Source: Alteribacter populi
Lineage (GTDB): Bacteria; Bacillota; Bacilli; Bacillales; Salisediminibacteriaceae
Direction: 5' to 3'
Assembly: GCF_002352765.1 (NCBI RefSeq)
Contig: NZ_KZ293963.1
Location: 4,304,559-4,368,558 of the forward strand
DNA: 64,000 nucleotides
In this document: positions 51,166-59,960 of the stretch, piece after piece
Position numbering within the stretch: position 1 is the first letter of the stretch
Layout of the letters: every line of letters starts with the position of its first letter
Made by a program: the position numbers and the translations under genes
Notes under the pieces: generated by a model
Told to the model about the DNA's origin: nothing
The model's input: the letters and a program-made list of their open reading frames with translations, nothing else
The model's database searches: none

Positions 51166-52249
51166 GAATGACCTTCGCTCCTTTCTGACGTTTCATTTGT
51201 CTTTTGTGGTATCGGTTTTTAATGAATAAAAACGTATCAATTGGCCCTTTATAGACGGTAGAGCGCCCTTTAAAGTCAGTTGTAGAAAGAACGGTCTGCA
51301 TTCCTGGTTTAGAGTTGACTTCAAGAATCCAAAATCGACCATTTTGATCAAAACCAAGATCGACGCCAAGTTCAAATAAGCGAGGGTGATGGCTCTCCAA
51401 GTGTCCTCCGATAGAGTCGATGACGCGTGTAAGATCAGCACGTTGTGTTTCAGTTAAATGGTCCGAAGAAAACGAAGAAATAGAGCCGCCAGCTTGTAAA
51501 TTAGAGACAATGCCTCCTGTTTCTCCCGTGCGGATTCCTCGTCCAAGCTCTTTCCACTTTCCTTGCCGGTCTTTTCTTAAAACGACACGGAGATCAAACG
51601 GACGGTGATAACTGTCTATTAAAGGGAGACACGGTTGTATAAGGTATGGAATACCCGCTGTCTTTCTTTTTAGTTCGTTTTTTAATAAAGAGGGGGAAGA
51701 CAAATGAACCGACGTTTGCAAAGTAAAAGCATCTAGCCATTCAAAAGCACTCTTTTTCCTTGAAATTTTATGAATCCCTTTGCCTCCGGAACCCGCTAAT
51801 GGTTTGATTATTACGTGTTTGTATTCTCTGATCATCGAAACGAGCCGGGAAGGAACGAGAAGCTGCGTTTCAGGTAGAAAAGAAGCAATAAATGAATCTT
51901 CCTGTAGGTATTGATGAACCGTCCACTTATCGGGAAGGCCGTACCCTAGAAAATAAGCTTTCGTTTTTAACTCTTTTACAATAGCTGCTGCTTTTTTTGC
52001 TTGAGGAGTACGGTTATAAAAACAACGATCATACAATACGTTTGGCAAAGGGAAAGTGGCAGGAAGAAAGCTTAAGCTATTTTTGTCAAATTGGTATCCG
52101 TTAACTTGATTTGTTTTTTCATCCCAATCCCAAGGAGTAAATAAATGAACAGCTGCATTTTTTGCTGCTCCTTCAATCGCAATTTGAGTTACGTATTCTT
52201 TTTCCTGGTCATTATCGAGCTGTAAAATGCCAAATGTTAAATTTCTCAT
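51158..52249 (-). CDS. yheC: YheC-like ATP-grasp spore protein, second of the array
   Basis: A 363-aa protein, the same length as B. subtilis YheC. It begins MRNLTFGILQLDND, directly with the core domain. It has NVLYDRCFYNRT, the ATP loop KPLAGSGGKGIHKI, FDLRVVLRKDRQGKW, NLQAGGSISS, and ELGVDLGFDQNGRFWILEVN followed by SKPG. The ATG at 52249 is better placed from GAGAAGGAATG than the one at 52258. It lies 47 bases after the first gene and overlaps the third. Confidence 0.87.
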   Translation of the reverse strand: MRNLTFGILQLDNDQEKEYVTQIAIEGAAKNAAVHLFTPWDWDEKTNQVNGYQFDKNSLSFLPATFPLPNVLYDRCFYNRTPQAKKAAAIVKELKTKAYFLGYGLPDKWTVHQYLQEDSFIASFLPETQLLVPSRLVSMIREYKHVIIKPLAGSGGKGIHKISRKKSAFEWLDAFTLQTSVHLSSPSLLKNELKRKTAGIPYLIQPCLPLIDSYHRPFDLRVVLRKDRQGKWKELGRGIRTGETGGIVSNLQAGGSISSFSSDHLTETQRADLTRVIDSIGGHLESHHPRLFELGVDLGFDQNGRFWILEVNSKPGMQTVLSTTDFKGRSTVYKGPIDTFLFIKNRYHKRQMKRQKGAKVIHE

Positions 52250-52296
52250 GAGCAACATTCCTTCTCATTCATGTTGAAAATACGAACAGTTAATAA

Positions 52297-53673
52297 TCAT
52301 TCGAAGCCACTTAAATATTGACAGAAAGCAAGCAGTTTTTTTGCGGAAGGGCGAATTGTTATCTCTGACTCTGTATTTTCGTAGGTTTTGGATGGTTTGG
52401 AATTAACCTCCAATATCCAAGGGTGACCGTTTGTGTCGATCCCTATGTCGACTCCGAATTCACCAAAGTGACCTTGATCTCCTAGTTCTTCTTCGATGGT
52501 GCGAGCGATCTCAATCGCTAATTCATTCATAAAACGAAACAACTGGGAAGCTTCTGGTTCTGGTATTAACTCATTTAGAACCTCGAGAAGTTTTCTTTGC
52601 GATCCACCTTTCGCTACATTCGAAACGATTTGATCCTTTACTCCACAGCGGGCAATTTTTGAAGCCACACGCCACTCTCCGGTTTCGTTTTTAGTCGTTA
52701 ATACCCGAATATCAATGAGGCATCCGTCCAGTTGTAAAAGCGGGATTGACTGTTGAACCAAATACTGTTTTTCCTTAAAACGAGGTAGGATCGTCTTAAA
52801 TAAATGGTGAAAAGAATTGAAATGATAGCTCTTTATTGATGTATCGGAAGGGTACTCTGCTTCTAATGAGTGTTCATGAACAGTAACCCTAATAATGCCG
52901 TTTCCTTCCCGCCCCCATATAGGCTTAAGGTAAAGTTGTGGGAACTGCTTCGTAATTTGATTAAAAGACTCGCGATCATGACCTAAAATAGTCTTTGGCA
53001 AATATGGCCGGAGCTCTTCATGCTCATCAAGGAGTTGATGCATTTCCCATTTGTGAATAAATCGATCGTTAAAAAAAGGAATAGATTTCGCCCTTAATTG
53101 ATTAAGAAAATGTTTCCCTTTTTTTGACGTCTCTTTTTTGGGGGAGGAGAGCCGGTTGTAAACGACGTCAGGATAAGGCAGTTGCTTTACTTTCCAACTA
53201 CTATTTTCTAAGATAAAACCAGTAACACGTTCCTCTTCTAGATCGAAACTTAAGGGAATTACAAAAAATAAAGCATTCGTCGACTTAGCGTAAGTGGCAA
53301 GTTCCGTTGCAAATTCAGTCATCAGTCCAAAAGGAGCCGCTTCGTTTTCTTGAGCATCACTAACAAGCATTGCGATAACAGGACCAAACCGCCAATGAGT
53401 TCGCTTTTGATCAACTAATTGCAGCGAGTAATCTATTTTAAGCAGGCTTGCTGAAGAAAAGAGCTTTGGATGAACGACAATCGTATCGGGAGTTACCTGT
53501 TCATCTCGTACTAGTACACACTGTTTTATCCATGATCCTAAGCTGATTGTGAGCGCCTCTGATTCAGAGAGCGGATTGTCTTTAGTTGAAATGACAATTT
53601 GATTCGTACTCATCCTTTCATTAAACTTAAAGTGACGAATCAAAGTCAGTGGATTTTGCGGAACGATCGTCAT
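52297..53673 (-). CDS. YheD-like ATP-grasp protein, first of the array
   Basis: A 458-aa protein of the YheD size class with its own extra N-terminal domain (IRHFKFNERMSTNQIVISTK). The core has GPVIAMLVSDA, DVVYNRLSSPKK, the ATP loop KPIWGREGNGIIRV, IDIRVLTTKNETGEW, NVAKGGSQRK, and EFGVDIGIDTNGHPWILEVN followed by SKP. All metal and substrate positions shared by the four paralogues are intact. TGAGGGATGTCC precedes the ATG at 53673. It heads the operon and faces yheB. B. subtilis has only two genes of this family here. Confidence 0.87.
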   Translation of the reverse strand: MTIVPQNPLTLIRHFKFNERMSTNQIVISTKDNPLSESEALTISLGSWIKQCVLVRDEQVTPDTIVVHPKLFSSASLLKIDYSLQLVDQKRTHWRFGPVIAMLVSDAQENEAAPFGLMTEFATELATYAKSTNALFFVIPLSFDLEEERVTGFILENSSWKVKQLPYPDVVYNRLSSPKKETSKKGKHFLNQLRAKSIPFFNDRFIHKWEMHQLLDEHEELRPYLPKTILGHDRESFNQITKQFPQLYLKPIWGREGNGIIRVTVHEHSLEAEYPSDTSIKSYHFNSFHHLFKTILPRFKEKQYLVQQSIPLLQLDGCLIDIRVLTTKNETGEWRVASKIARCGVKDQIVSNVAKGGSQRKLLEVLNELIPEPEASQLFRFMNELAIEIARTIEEELGDQGHFGEFGVDIGIDTNGHPWILEVNSKPSKTYENTESEITIRPSAKKLLAFCQYLSGFE

Positions 53674-53870
53674 GGACATCCCTCATTTGTTACTCTATAT
53701 GAATAAAAGAAAGAAACGATTCCTTTTTGTCGCAAGGAAATAAGCTCAATGCATAGTCGAGATGACTTACTTGAAGTTAGCCTAATGTATCAATCTGCTC
53801 CTGCTGGGCGGATATCGTATACTATGAGCCTCTGGAATTATTGGTGCAAACTATCGTGAAGGTGATGAAG

Positions 53871-55007
53871 ATGGGAGCAATAACGTTATTTATATTAATG
53901 GTCGTCATAGGTGGGGTGATTGGGGGGGTAACAAACCTCATTGCGATCCGGATGTTGTTTAGACCATTTCAGGCTATTTATATTGGGAGGTATCGCATGC
54001 CGTTTACTCCTGGGTTAATCCCGAAACGACGAGGAGAATTGGCGGAACAGCTAGGTAAGCTGGTTGTGGGTCACCTGATTACCGTTGAGGGTGTTCGTAG
54101 CAAACTTTTTGATGAAACACTTCTAAACGATATCCGAGATTGGTTTACAAAAAAAGTGAAGGATTTAACATCCAATCAAACTACTTTAGAACAATGGTGG
54201 AAAGCGCAGTCAGGTGGGAAGTGGTCTTCTGAAAAAACGAAAAGTCAATTTATTTCCATTGTAGCAGAGCGCCTTGTCATTACGTCAAAAGAATATCGTG
54301 ACAAACCGCTAGAATCCTGGCTTCCTGGCGATTTGATGGAAAAGGGGAATGAAAAAATTCCTCATGTAGCAGATGCGATTTTAAAAAAAGGGAAGGTTTA
54401 TGTTCAGTCAAAAGAGGGAAAAGACAAGATTGAAGAAATGGTTTCTCGTTACTTTTTAACAAAAGGAAGTTTCGGGGGAATGGTCGGTCGTATGGTGAGT
54501 AACATTCCGATTGCCAGTAGGATTCAGCAACAGCTTCTCCGGTTTTTAGAGGACGAGAAATCAAAAAAATTCATAGAAAAAGAGCTACATAAAGAATGGA
54601 AACAGCTACGGAAAAAATCATTAAATGAACTTTTCCCCTATATTAATTGGGAGGAGAAAGCGGGAGACGTTGCCGGGGAAATGGCAAAGAAAGTTCCGAT
54701 CCTTAGTGAGTGGGAACGCCCGATGCATGAATGGGCGCCTCGTTATGAAGACCAGCTTATTCTTATGATACCCACGGTTTTGGATACTCTGTCCGTAATT
54801 ATTGAACGAAATTTGCAAAGAATGCTGCAAAATTTAAAGCTAGATGATATCGTCAAACAGCAAGTTAACAGCTTTCCATTACCACGAATAGAAAAAATGA
54901 TTCTATCAATTGCAAAGAAAGAATTAAAAATGATTGCTCTGCTAGGGGCACTCATAGGTGGCTGTGTAGGTTTTTTTCAAGGTCTTCTCGTCATTTTCTT
55001 TTTTTAG
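53871..55007 (+). CDS. yheB: YheB, DUF445 membrane protein
   Basis: A 378-aa protein (376 aa in B. subtilis) with one membrane helix at each end (LFILMVVIGGVIGGVTNLIA and IALLGALIGGCVGFFQGLLV). The middle is long and mostly helical. The signature MLFRPFQAIYIGRYRMPFTP, then GLIPKRRGELAEQLG, is typical of DUF445. Function unknown; associated with spores in B. subtilis by context. The frame is open up to TTG 53841, but GAAGGTGATGAAG supports the ATG at 53871. Confidence 0.9.
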   Translation: MGAITLFILMVVIGGVIGGVTNLIAIRMLFRPFQAIYIGRYRMPFTPGLIPKRRGELAEQLGKLVVGHLITVEGVRSKLFDETLLNDIRDWFTKKVKDLTSNQTTLEQWWKAQSGGKWSSEKTKSQFISIVAERLVITSKEYRDKPLESWLPGDLMEKGNEKIPHVADAILKKGKVYVQSKEGKDKIEEMVSRYFLTKGSFGGMVGRMVSNIPIASRIQQQLLRFLEDEKSKKFIEKELHKEWKQLRKKSLNELFPYINWEEKAGDVAGEMAKKVPILSEWERPMHEWAPRYEDQLILMIPTVLDTLSVIIERNLQRMLQNLKLDDIVKQQVNSFPLPRIEKMILSIAKKELKMIALLGALIGGCVGFFQGLLVIFFF

Positions 55008-55166
55008 AGCTAGAAAGTGTCTTTAATAAATAATAGTCACAGGATGAACTGTACCCATTATGTATGTTATAGTCTTATAGTAGTTAAGAAGTGCGTATGT
55101 TCATGTTCCCTGAATTTTCTAATGAAGGAGCAAATACGTACAATACATTTAGGAGGATTTTGATCT

Positions 55167-55529
55167 ATGGCTAACCCTTACGATAAGGCACATGAACTTG
55201 CACGTGTTTTAAAAGAAAGTGAAGAATTCAGCAAGCTTACTGAACTACATGAAGTTGTGAATAGCGATGATGTAGCAAAGCGTATGCTGGACAACTTCCG
55301 TAAAGTGCAAATCGAACTCCAACAAAAACAAATGCAAGGGGCACAAATTTCTGAAGAAGAAATTCAAAATGCCCAAAAGCAATTTGAACTTGTTCAACAG
55401 CATGAAACAATTTCTCAGCTTATGGAAGCTGAGCAACGTATGAGCCAAGTGATCAGTGATGTAAACAAAATCATCACAGAGCCACTTGAAGAGCTTTATG
55501 GTGCTGAAGGCAGCGAAGAGCAAGAATAA
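55167..55529 (+). CDS. yheA: YheA, YlbF/YmcA family protein
   Basis: A 120-aa all-helical protein (117 aa in B. subtilis). MANPYDKAHELARVLKESEE and FRKVQIELQQKQMQGAQISE are typical of the YlbF/YmcA family, some members of which act with RNase Y. YheA's own role is not established. AGGAGGATTTTGATCT precedes the ATG; a terminator follows. Confidence 0.92.
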   Translation: MANPYDKAHELARVLKESEEFSKLTELHEVVNSDDVAKRMLDNFRKVQIELQQKQMQGAQISEEEIQNAQKQFELVQQHETISQLMEAEQRMSQVISDVNKIITEPLEELYGAEGSEEQE

Positions 55530-55542
55530 TGAGCAAACAGAT

Positions 55543-55582
55543 AAAAGGCGTCCTCGGTTAGATATCGGGGAGGCTTTTTTTA
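55543..55582 (+). terminator. Terminator after yheA
   Basis: An imperfect stem (AAGGCGTCCTCGG, 55544-55556, with TCGGGGAGGCTT, 55565-55576) followed by TTTTTT. Confidence 0.8.
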
Positions 55583-55591
55583 TAAAATAAG

Positions 55592-55626
55592 AATTTATAA
55601 GAGGACGGCTACCTTCACGCCGCTCA
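55592..55626 (+). repeat. Post-terminator motif, copy 5
   Basis: AATTTATAAGAGGACGGCTA, then CCTTCACGCCGCTC, about 15 bases past the yheA terminator stem. It is the best partner of the copy at 35968. Confidence 0.65.
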
Positions 55627-55761
55627 TAACACTTGTCATAAAAAATAACTTTTCTTCGTGTTAATCTACCGAAACGAGAGGGACATTTCCTGTTCTATTC
55701 GCTTTTTTGTTTTCATAAATATGAAGCAACGACGTTAGGAAGATGAAGGGGGATGGCAGCA

Positions 55762-56607
55762 ATGACATATCGCTTATTGGCGTTGGACATCGATGGAACC
55801 CTGTTAAGATCTAATCATAAGCTTGCAAAAGAAACGAAAGAAGCGGTTGAATATGTGCGCAGCAAAGGGGTATACGTAACTTTGGCGACTGGGAGAACGT
55901 ATCCCTCTGCAAAGAAGGTAGCAAAAGCATTAAAAGTTGACGATCATGAGCTCATAACTCATGATGGTGCATTTATAGGCTCTTCTGTAGATGAACCCAT
56001 GTTTGTACGAAGGTTAGATTCGGATCGAATTTTTCAAATTGTTGATATTCTTGAAAATTATCACTGTCATATTCGACTTCTTCACGAAAAATACGCTCTG
56101 GCAAATAAAATTAAACAGAAAAATCATTTGATTGCTCGAATGAATATGGGAGTAGGCGATCCATTACTTTATGCTGTTAATTTTGTTGATTCTCTAAGCC
56201 ATCACTTGATCGATCAGCCTCTTACCGTCCCGAAAATTAAAGCTCATTTTTGGAATGAGATGGAGCGTGAAGATGCTCTTGAAGAGTTAGAAGAAGTCGT
56301 GTCAGGAGTCCGTTTAACTTCTTCGGATGAATACAGTGTTGATATTACAGATGCTGCTGTATCAAAAGCACGGGGACTTCAGGTTATCGGGCAAAAGTTA
56401 AACATCGGATTACAAGAAATGGTGGCCGTAGGAAGCTTTGAAAATGATCAAGAAATGATTGCTCAAGTCGGGTTAGGTGTCGCCATGGGGCAAGCACCAC
56501 AAAGTGTAAAGGACGTCGCCGATTGGGTGACACGTTCAAACGACCAAAATGGTGTAGGGTACATGATTAAAGAAGTATTTCGAAAACAGTTGAAAGTCAT
56601 GTTGTAG
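55762..56607 (+). CDS. yhaX: HAD-superfamily phosphatase, Cof type (YhaX-like)
   Basis: A 281-aa HAD hydrolase of the Cof/sugar-phosphatase group. Motif I is LLALDIDGTLLRS, motif II ATGRTYPS, with the Lys in DAAVSKARGLQVIG, and motif III GSFENDQEMIAQVGLGVAMG. In motif III GDxxND reads GSFEND, with Ser for the first Asp, which could change metal binding. Such enzymes remove phosphate from sugar phosphates or FMN. The ATG at 55762 is better spaced from AAGGGGG than the one at 55753. Confidence 0.88.
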   Translation: MTYRLLALDIDGTLLRSNHKLAKETKEAVEYVRSKGVYVTLATGRTYPSAKKVAKALKVDDHELITHDGAFIGSSVDEPMFVRRLDSDRIFQIVDILENYHCHIRLLHEKYALANKIKQKNHLIARMNMGVGDPLLYAVNFVDSLSHHLIDQPLTVPKIKAHFWNEMEREDALEELEEVVSGVRLTSSDEYSVDITDAAVSKARGLQVIGQKLNIGLQEMVAVGSFENDQEMIAQVGLGVAMGQAPQSVKDVADWVTRSNDQNGVGYMIKEVFRKQLKVML

Positions 56608-56625
56608 AGAAGTGGCCGTGATAGA

Positions 56626-56658
56626 AAGACGCTCTTCGCTTATGAAGGGCGTTTTTAT
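56626..56658 (+). terminator. Terminator after the HAD gene
   Basis: Arms ACGCTCTTC (56629-56637) and GAAGGGCGT (56644-56652) pair with one G-U, followed by TTTT. Confidence 0.8.
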
Positions 56659-56885
56659 TATGGCTTTTTCTGAAATGTTGTTGTAAAGGGTAGTCATTTT
56701 CTCTAAATACATTACCCATACATTGACCTTGAAATCTACCTTCGCTAAACTAAGTGAGGGATTAGTACTAGGAGGCAAACTAAAAGTGTAAATATTACAG
56801 ATATAGGTAAAAAAACAAAAATGGACAAATTGACCATAGTACTCAATAAAGAACGAACAGAATGTTCAGTAGGAGCGTACAACAG

Positions 56886-57317
56886 ATGGATCCAAAGCAA
56901 CTATCAGAGAAAGCAGTAAAAGCTGCAAAAAATCATCAAACAGGAACAGATTCCACTTTTCTATATTCCTTCCTTGATTTCTCGTTCAACTATCTTCAAG
57001 AAGAAGAGAAGGTAAAAATTACTTGTCCGGTTACGGAAGTGATGTTTAATCCGATTGGATTTCTCCATGGCGGGATTGTGATGTATATCGCTGATACAGC
57101 CATGGCTCACTTGTGTGCGTCAGTGATTGGGAGTCCGAGTGTGTCGTTGGAAGTAAAAACACAGTTTTTCCGTACTTCACGAGAAGGAACGATCGAGGCA
57201 GAAGCGTATTTTACGAAGCGTGGAGGCACTATCCAGTTCGCGGAATGTATCCTTAAAGATGATCAACAACGGGAATTAGCTAAAGTTTCCGGTACATTTT
57301 ATACCCTAGGTGACTAG
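56886..57317 (+). CDS. PaaI-type hotdog-fold thioesterase
   Basis: A 143-aa acyl-CoA thioesterase. The hotdog helix and active-site region is NPIGFLHGGIVMYIADTAMA, with the HGG motif of PaaI/YhaR-like enzymes; SVSLEVKTQFFRTSREG follows. TAGGAGCGTACAACAG points to the ATG at 56886, eight codons inside the longest frame. The substrate is unknown. Confidence 0.85.
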   Translation: MDPKQLSEKAVKAAKNHQTGTDSTFLYSFLDFSFNYLQEEEKVKITCPVTEVMFNPIGFLHGGIVMYIADTAMAHLCASVIGSPSVSLEVKTQFFRTSREGTIEAEAYFTKRGGTIQFAECILKDDQQRELAKVSGTFYTLGD

Positions 57318-57332
57318 GGAGGTCAAATAATA

Positions 57333-57368
57333 AATGGAGCGCTTAGTATTGATGAAGCGCTCCGTTCT
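57333..57368. terminator. Hairpin between thioesterase and yhzD genes
   Basis: A perfect 9-bp stem GGAGCGCTT (57336-57344) with 57355-57363. T-runs are poor on both sides; it probably serves the convergent pair. Confidence 0.6.
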
Positions 57369-57386
57369 ATAGAGGCTAGTTAATTT

Positions 57387-57572
57387 TTATGAGTGAAAAT
57401 GAACCAGTCCTCCTGATTCTCTAACAACGCGACTTGGGCTTTCTAAAAGTTTTTCTTCGGCCAATCGCTTCTCCCCAAGCTGTTTAGCTTCTCCATCATT
57501 ACTTGCTTCAAAGCTTTCGTTAAGTAAGTTGCTCCCCTCTTTGTCAAACGCAGTTAAAAAATATTTCTTCAT
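57387..57572 (-). CDS. yhzD: YhzD-like small protein
   Basis: A 61-aa protein, the size of B. subtilis YhzD and in the same yha neighbourhood. It reads MKKYFLTAFDKEGSNLLNES, then FEASNDGEAKQLGEKRLAEE. Function unknown. GGGGTGAAGCAACC precedes the ATG. Confidence 0.8.
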   Translation of the reverse strand: MKKYFLTAFDKEGSNLLNESFEASNDGEAKQLGEKRLAEEKLLESPSRVVRESGGLVHFHS

Positions 57573-57755
57573 GGTTGCTTCACCCCTAAGTGTCTATGTA
57601 ATCTGAATTTTCTTTCCTTTATTTCAGTTTACCTTTACGTTTCAAGAAGTTCAACATTTGAAACTTTTAAAGAAGGTTTAATCGAGAGGAAAAATATCAC
57701 AAAATCTGGTAAAGTGTAAAGGAGAATTAGAAATAAGAAACGGGAGAGAAAGCAC

Positions 57756-58655
57756 ATGACGTTAAAACTTGTGGATGTGACAAAAAAATTTGGACCCTTT
57801 ACTGCTGTTGATCAAATTAACATGAACATTCCTAAGGGTGAGATGTTTGGAATGCTTGGTGCCAATGGCGCAGGGAAAACGACTACGTTTCGGATGATTT
57901 TAGGACTTATCGATCAATCAGATGGGCAAATTACTTGGGACGGAAAAAGAATAGGCTATCACTCAAGTCATTTAGTTGGCTATTTACCAGAAGAACGAGG
58001 CTTGTATCCGAAAATGAAGGTGAGAGATCAGCTCGTGTATTTAGGCAGATTACGGGGCATGAAGAGAAGTGACATTGTCAAAGAGTTGGAAAGCTGGCTA
58101 GAACGTTTTAATGTGCCGGAGTACATAGACAAAAAAATTGATGAGCTGTCAAAAGGGAATCAGCAAAAAATTCAATTCATTGCTTCTGTCATTCATCAGC
58201 CAGAATTACTTATTCTTGATGAACCATTCAGCGGATTGGACCCAGTAAATGTTGAACTATTAAAGAAAGCAGTTATCGATTTAAAGAATGAAGGAACCAC
58301 AATTCTTTTTTCCTCACATCGAATGGAACATGTAGAGGAGTTGTGCGAACACTTGTGTATTCTACACCACGGTCGTTCTGTCGTTTATGGTGAATTAAGA
58401 GAAGTAAAACGCTCGTTTGGCAAAATGAAACTTGTCATTCATGCAGACTTTAAAATGGACGACCTTTGTCATTTTGAAGGAGTCAATCAATTTAAAGAAA
58501 CACTTGATGGTGTTGAAATGCAAGTACAAAGTGATAGGGTAGCTCAACGAATATTTGAAAAGTTGGGCGGGAGAGGGTTTGTTAGAAAGTTTGCACTCGA
58601 AGAACCTTCACTGAATGATATTTTCATTGAAAAGGTGGGTGCTTCCTATGAATAA
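57756..58655 (+). CDS. yhaQ: ABC transporter ATPase (YhaQ-like, NatA type)
   Basis: A 299-aa ATPase (298 aa in B. subtilis YhaQ). Walker A is GANGAGKTTTFR, the signature ELSKGNQQKIQFIA, and Walker B LLILDEPFSGLDPVN. A C-terminal extension follows the core, as in NatA-type exporters. Together with the next gene it should form a sodium or drug efflux ABC transporter; in B. subtilis the pair's cargo is not known. It overlaps yhaP by eight bases. Confidence 0.92.
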   Translation: MTLKLVDVTKKFGPFTAVDQINMNIPKGEMFGMLGANGAGKTTTFRMILGLIDQSDGQITWDGKRIGYHSSHLVGYLPEERGLYPKMKVRDQLVYLGRLRGMKRSDIVKELESWLERFNVPEYIDKKIDELSKGNQQKIQFIASVIHQPELLILDEPFSGLDPVNVELLKKAVIDLKNEGTTILFSSHRMEHVEELCEHLCILHHGRSVVYGELREVKRSFGKMKLVIHADFKMDDLCHFEGVNQFKETLDGVEMQVQSDRVAQRIFEKLGGRGFVRKFALEEPSLNDIFIEKVGASYE

Positions 58656-59904
58656 ATTTTTCATCATTTTGTTTCATACGTTTTTTTCAAAATTTAAATC
58701 AAAGTCCTTTATTATTTCGACGATTATAACCGCAGTTATCGTCGCTGGGATTGCTAATATTGACCGTATCTTTGAAGCTTTTGAGGATAGAGGAGTAGAA
58801 GCTGATAGGGTCGGTGTCATTGAAGTAGATGAAGGCAAGGGTTATACAGATCGACTACTTGAACATTTACAGCCCTTTTCCGAGCAGATAGAACTTGTTC
58901 CGTTAACGGATTCAGAGGAAGATGCTGTTGAAAAGGTCGAACGTGGTGATCTTGATGGCTTGCTAATGGTTCGTGAAGGAAATAGCGGAATGCCTGAGGG
59001 TTTTTACCAAGCCAACACAGTTGCCGACCAACGAGCACCAGAGTTAGTGGAGCAAGCACTTCAACAAGTGAAAGTAGAGGTAGCAACTGCTCAACTCGGA
59101 TTGGACGAGGCAACTGTAGAAAATGTGTATGCGCCAGTAACTTTTGAAACAGAAGCGATCAGTGATACAGCCCGTTCGGAAGAGGAAATAACGCAAACCC
59201 GATTTCTTGTAAATGCGCTAGTCGTTGTTATTTATTTTTCGGTCCTCGCTTACGGGAACATGATTGCGATGGAAGTCGCGACTGAAAAATCTTCGAGAGT
59301 GATGGAAATTCTCGTATCGAGCGTTTCTCCAGTGAAGCAAATGTTTGCTAAGATTTTAGGTATTGGTTTACTCGGGATCATTCAATATATCTTGATTATT
59401 TTAGTTGGCTACTTGTCAATGAGAGGAAATGTCGAGTCAGGTGGGTTTGTAGGAGACATTATGACTGGAGTTCCAGGGGTGTTGATTGTGTATGCCTTAT
59501 TATTTTTCCTGTTAGGATATTTGTTTTATGCGACTATCTCTGCTGTCCTTGGTTCTTTAGTAAGTCGAACAGAAGAAGTAAACATTGTGATCACACCACT
59601 GACTCTCATTGTTGTCGTAGCTTTCCTCATATCTATGTTTGGTCTTAATGCACCAGAATCGACACTTATTACTGTTACATCTTATATTCCTTTCTTCACG
59701 CCGATGGTCATGTTCCTGCGTGTTGGCATGTTGCAATTGCCTTTTTGGGAATTAGCATTAGGTATCGCTATTATGGTTAGCTCGATTGTGATCCTTGCCT
59801 TTGTAGGTGCAAGAATATATAAAGGCGGCGTATTGATGTATGGGAAAATTTCATCTTTAAAAGATATAAAACACGCACTAGCTTTATCTAAGAAAGAATC
59901 TTAA
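58648..59904 (+). CDS. yhaP: ABC transporter permease (YhaP-like, NatB type)
   Basis: A 418-aa permease (419 aa in B. subtilis YhaP). One membrane helix at the N-terminus (FIISTIITAVIVAGIANIDR) is followed by an outer domain of about 150 residues. Five or six helices come next, with the conserved VATEKSSRVMEILVSSVSP motif of the NatB group. The ATG at 58648, inside the end of yhaQ, follows AAAGGTGGGTGCTTCCT. Confidence 0.92.
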   Translation: MNKFFIILFHTFFSKFKSKSFIISTIITAVIVAGIANIDRIFEAFEDRGVEADRVGVIEVDEGKGYTDRLLEHLQPFSEQIELVPLTDSEEDAVEKVERGDLDGLLMVREGNSGMPEGFYQANTVADQRAPELVEQALQQVKVEVATAQLGLDEATVENVYAPVTFETEAISDTARSEEEITQTRFLVNALVVVIYFSVLAYGNMIAMEVATEKSSRVMEILVSSVSPVKQMFAKILGIGLLGIIQYILIILVGYLSMRGNVESGGFVGDIMTGVPGVLIVYALLFFLLGYLFYATISAVLGSLVSRTEEVNIVITPLTLIVVVAFLISMFGLNAPESTLITVTSYIPFFTPMVMFLRVGMLQLPFWELALGIAIMVSSIVILAFVGARIYKGGVLMYGKISSLKDIKHALALSKKES

Positions 59905-59960
59905 ATCCCCTCACCCTTCATCCAGTATTGAATAAACTGGGCATTGAAGGGAGGACGGAT

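Noticed and set aside
56862..56885. Longer start for the thioesterase, and a LexA-like GAAC-N5-GTTC dyad at the same place
   Set aside because: The spacer is 5 rather than the 4 bases of a LexA box, and the ribosome-binding site supports the later ATG.
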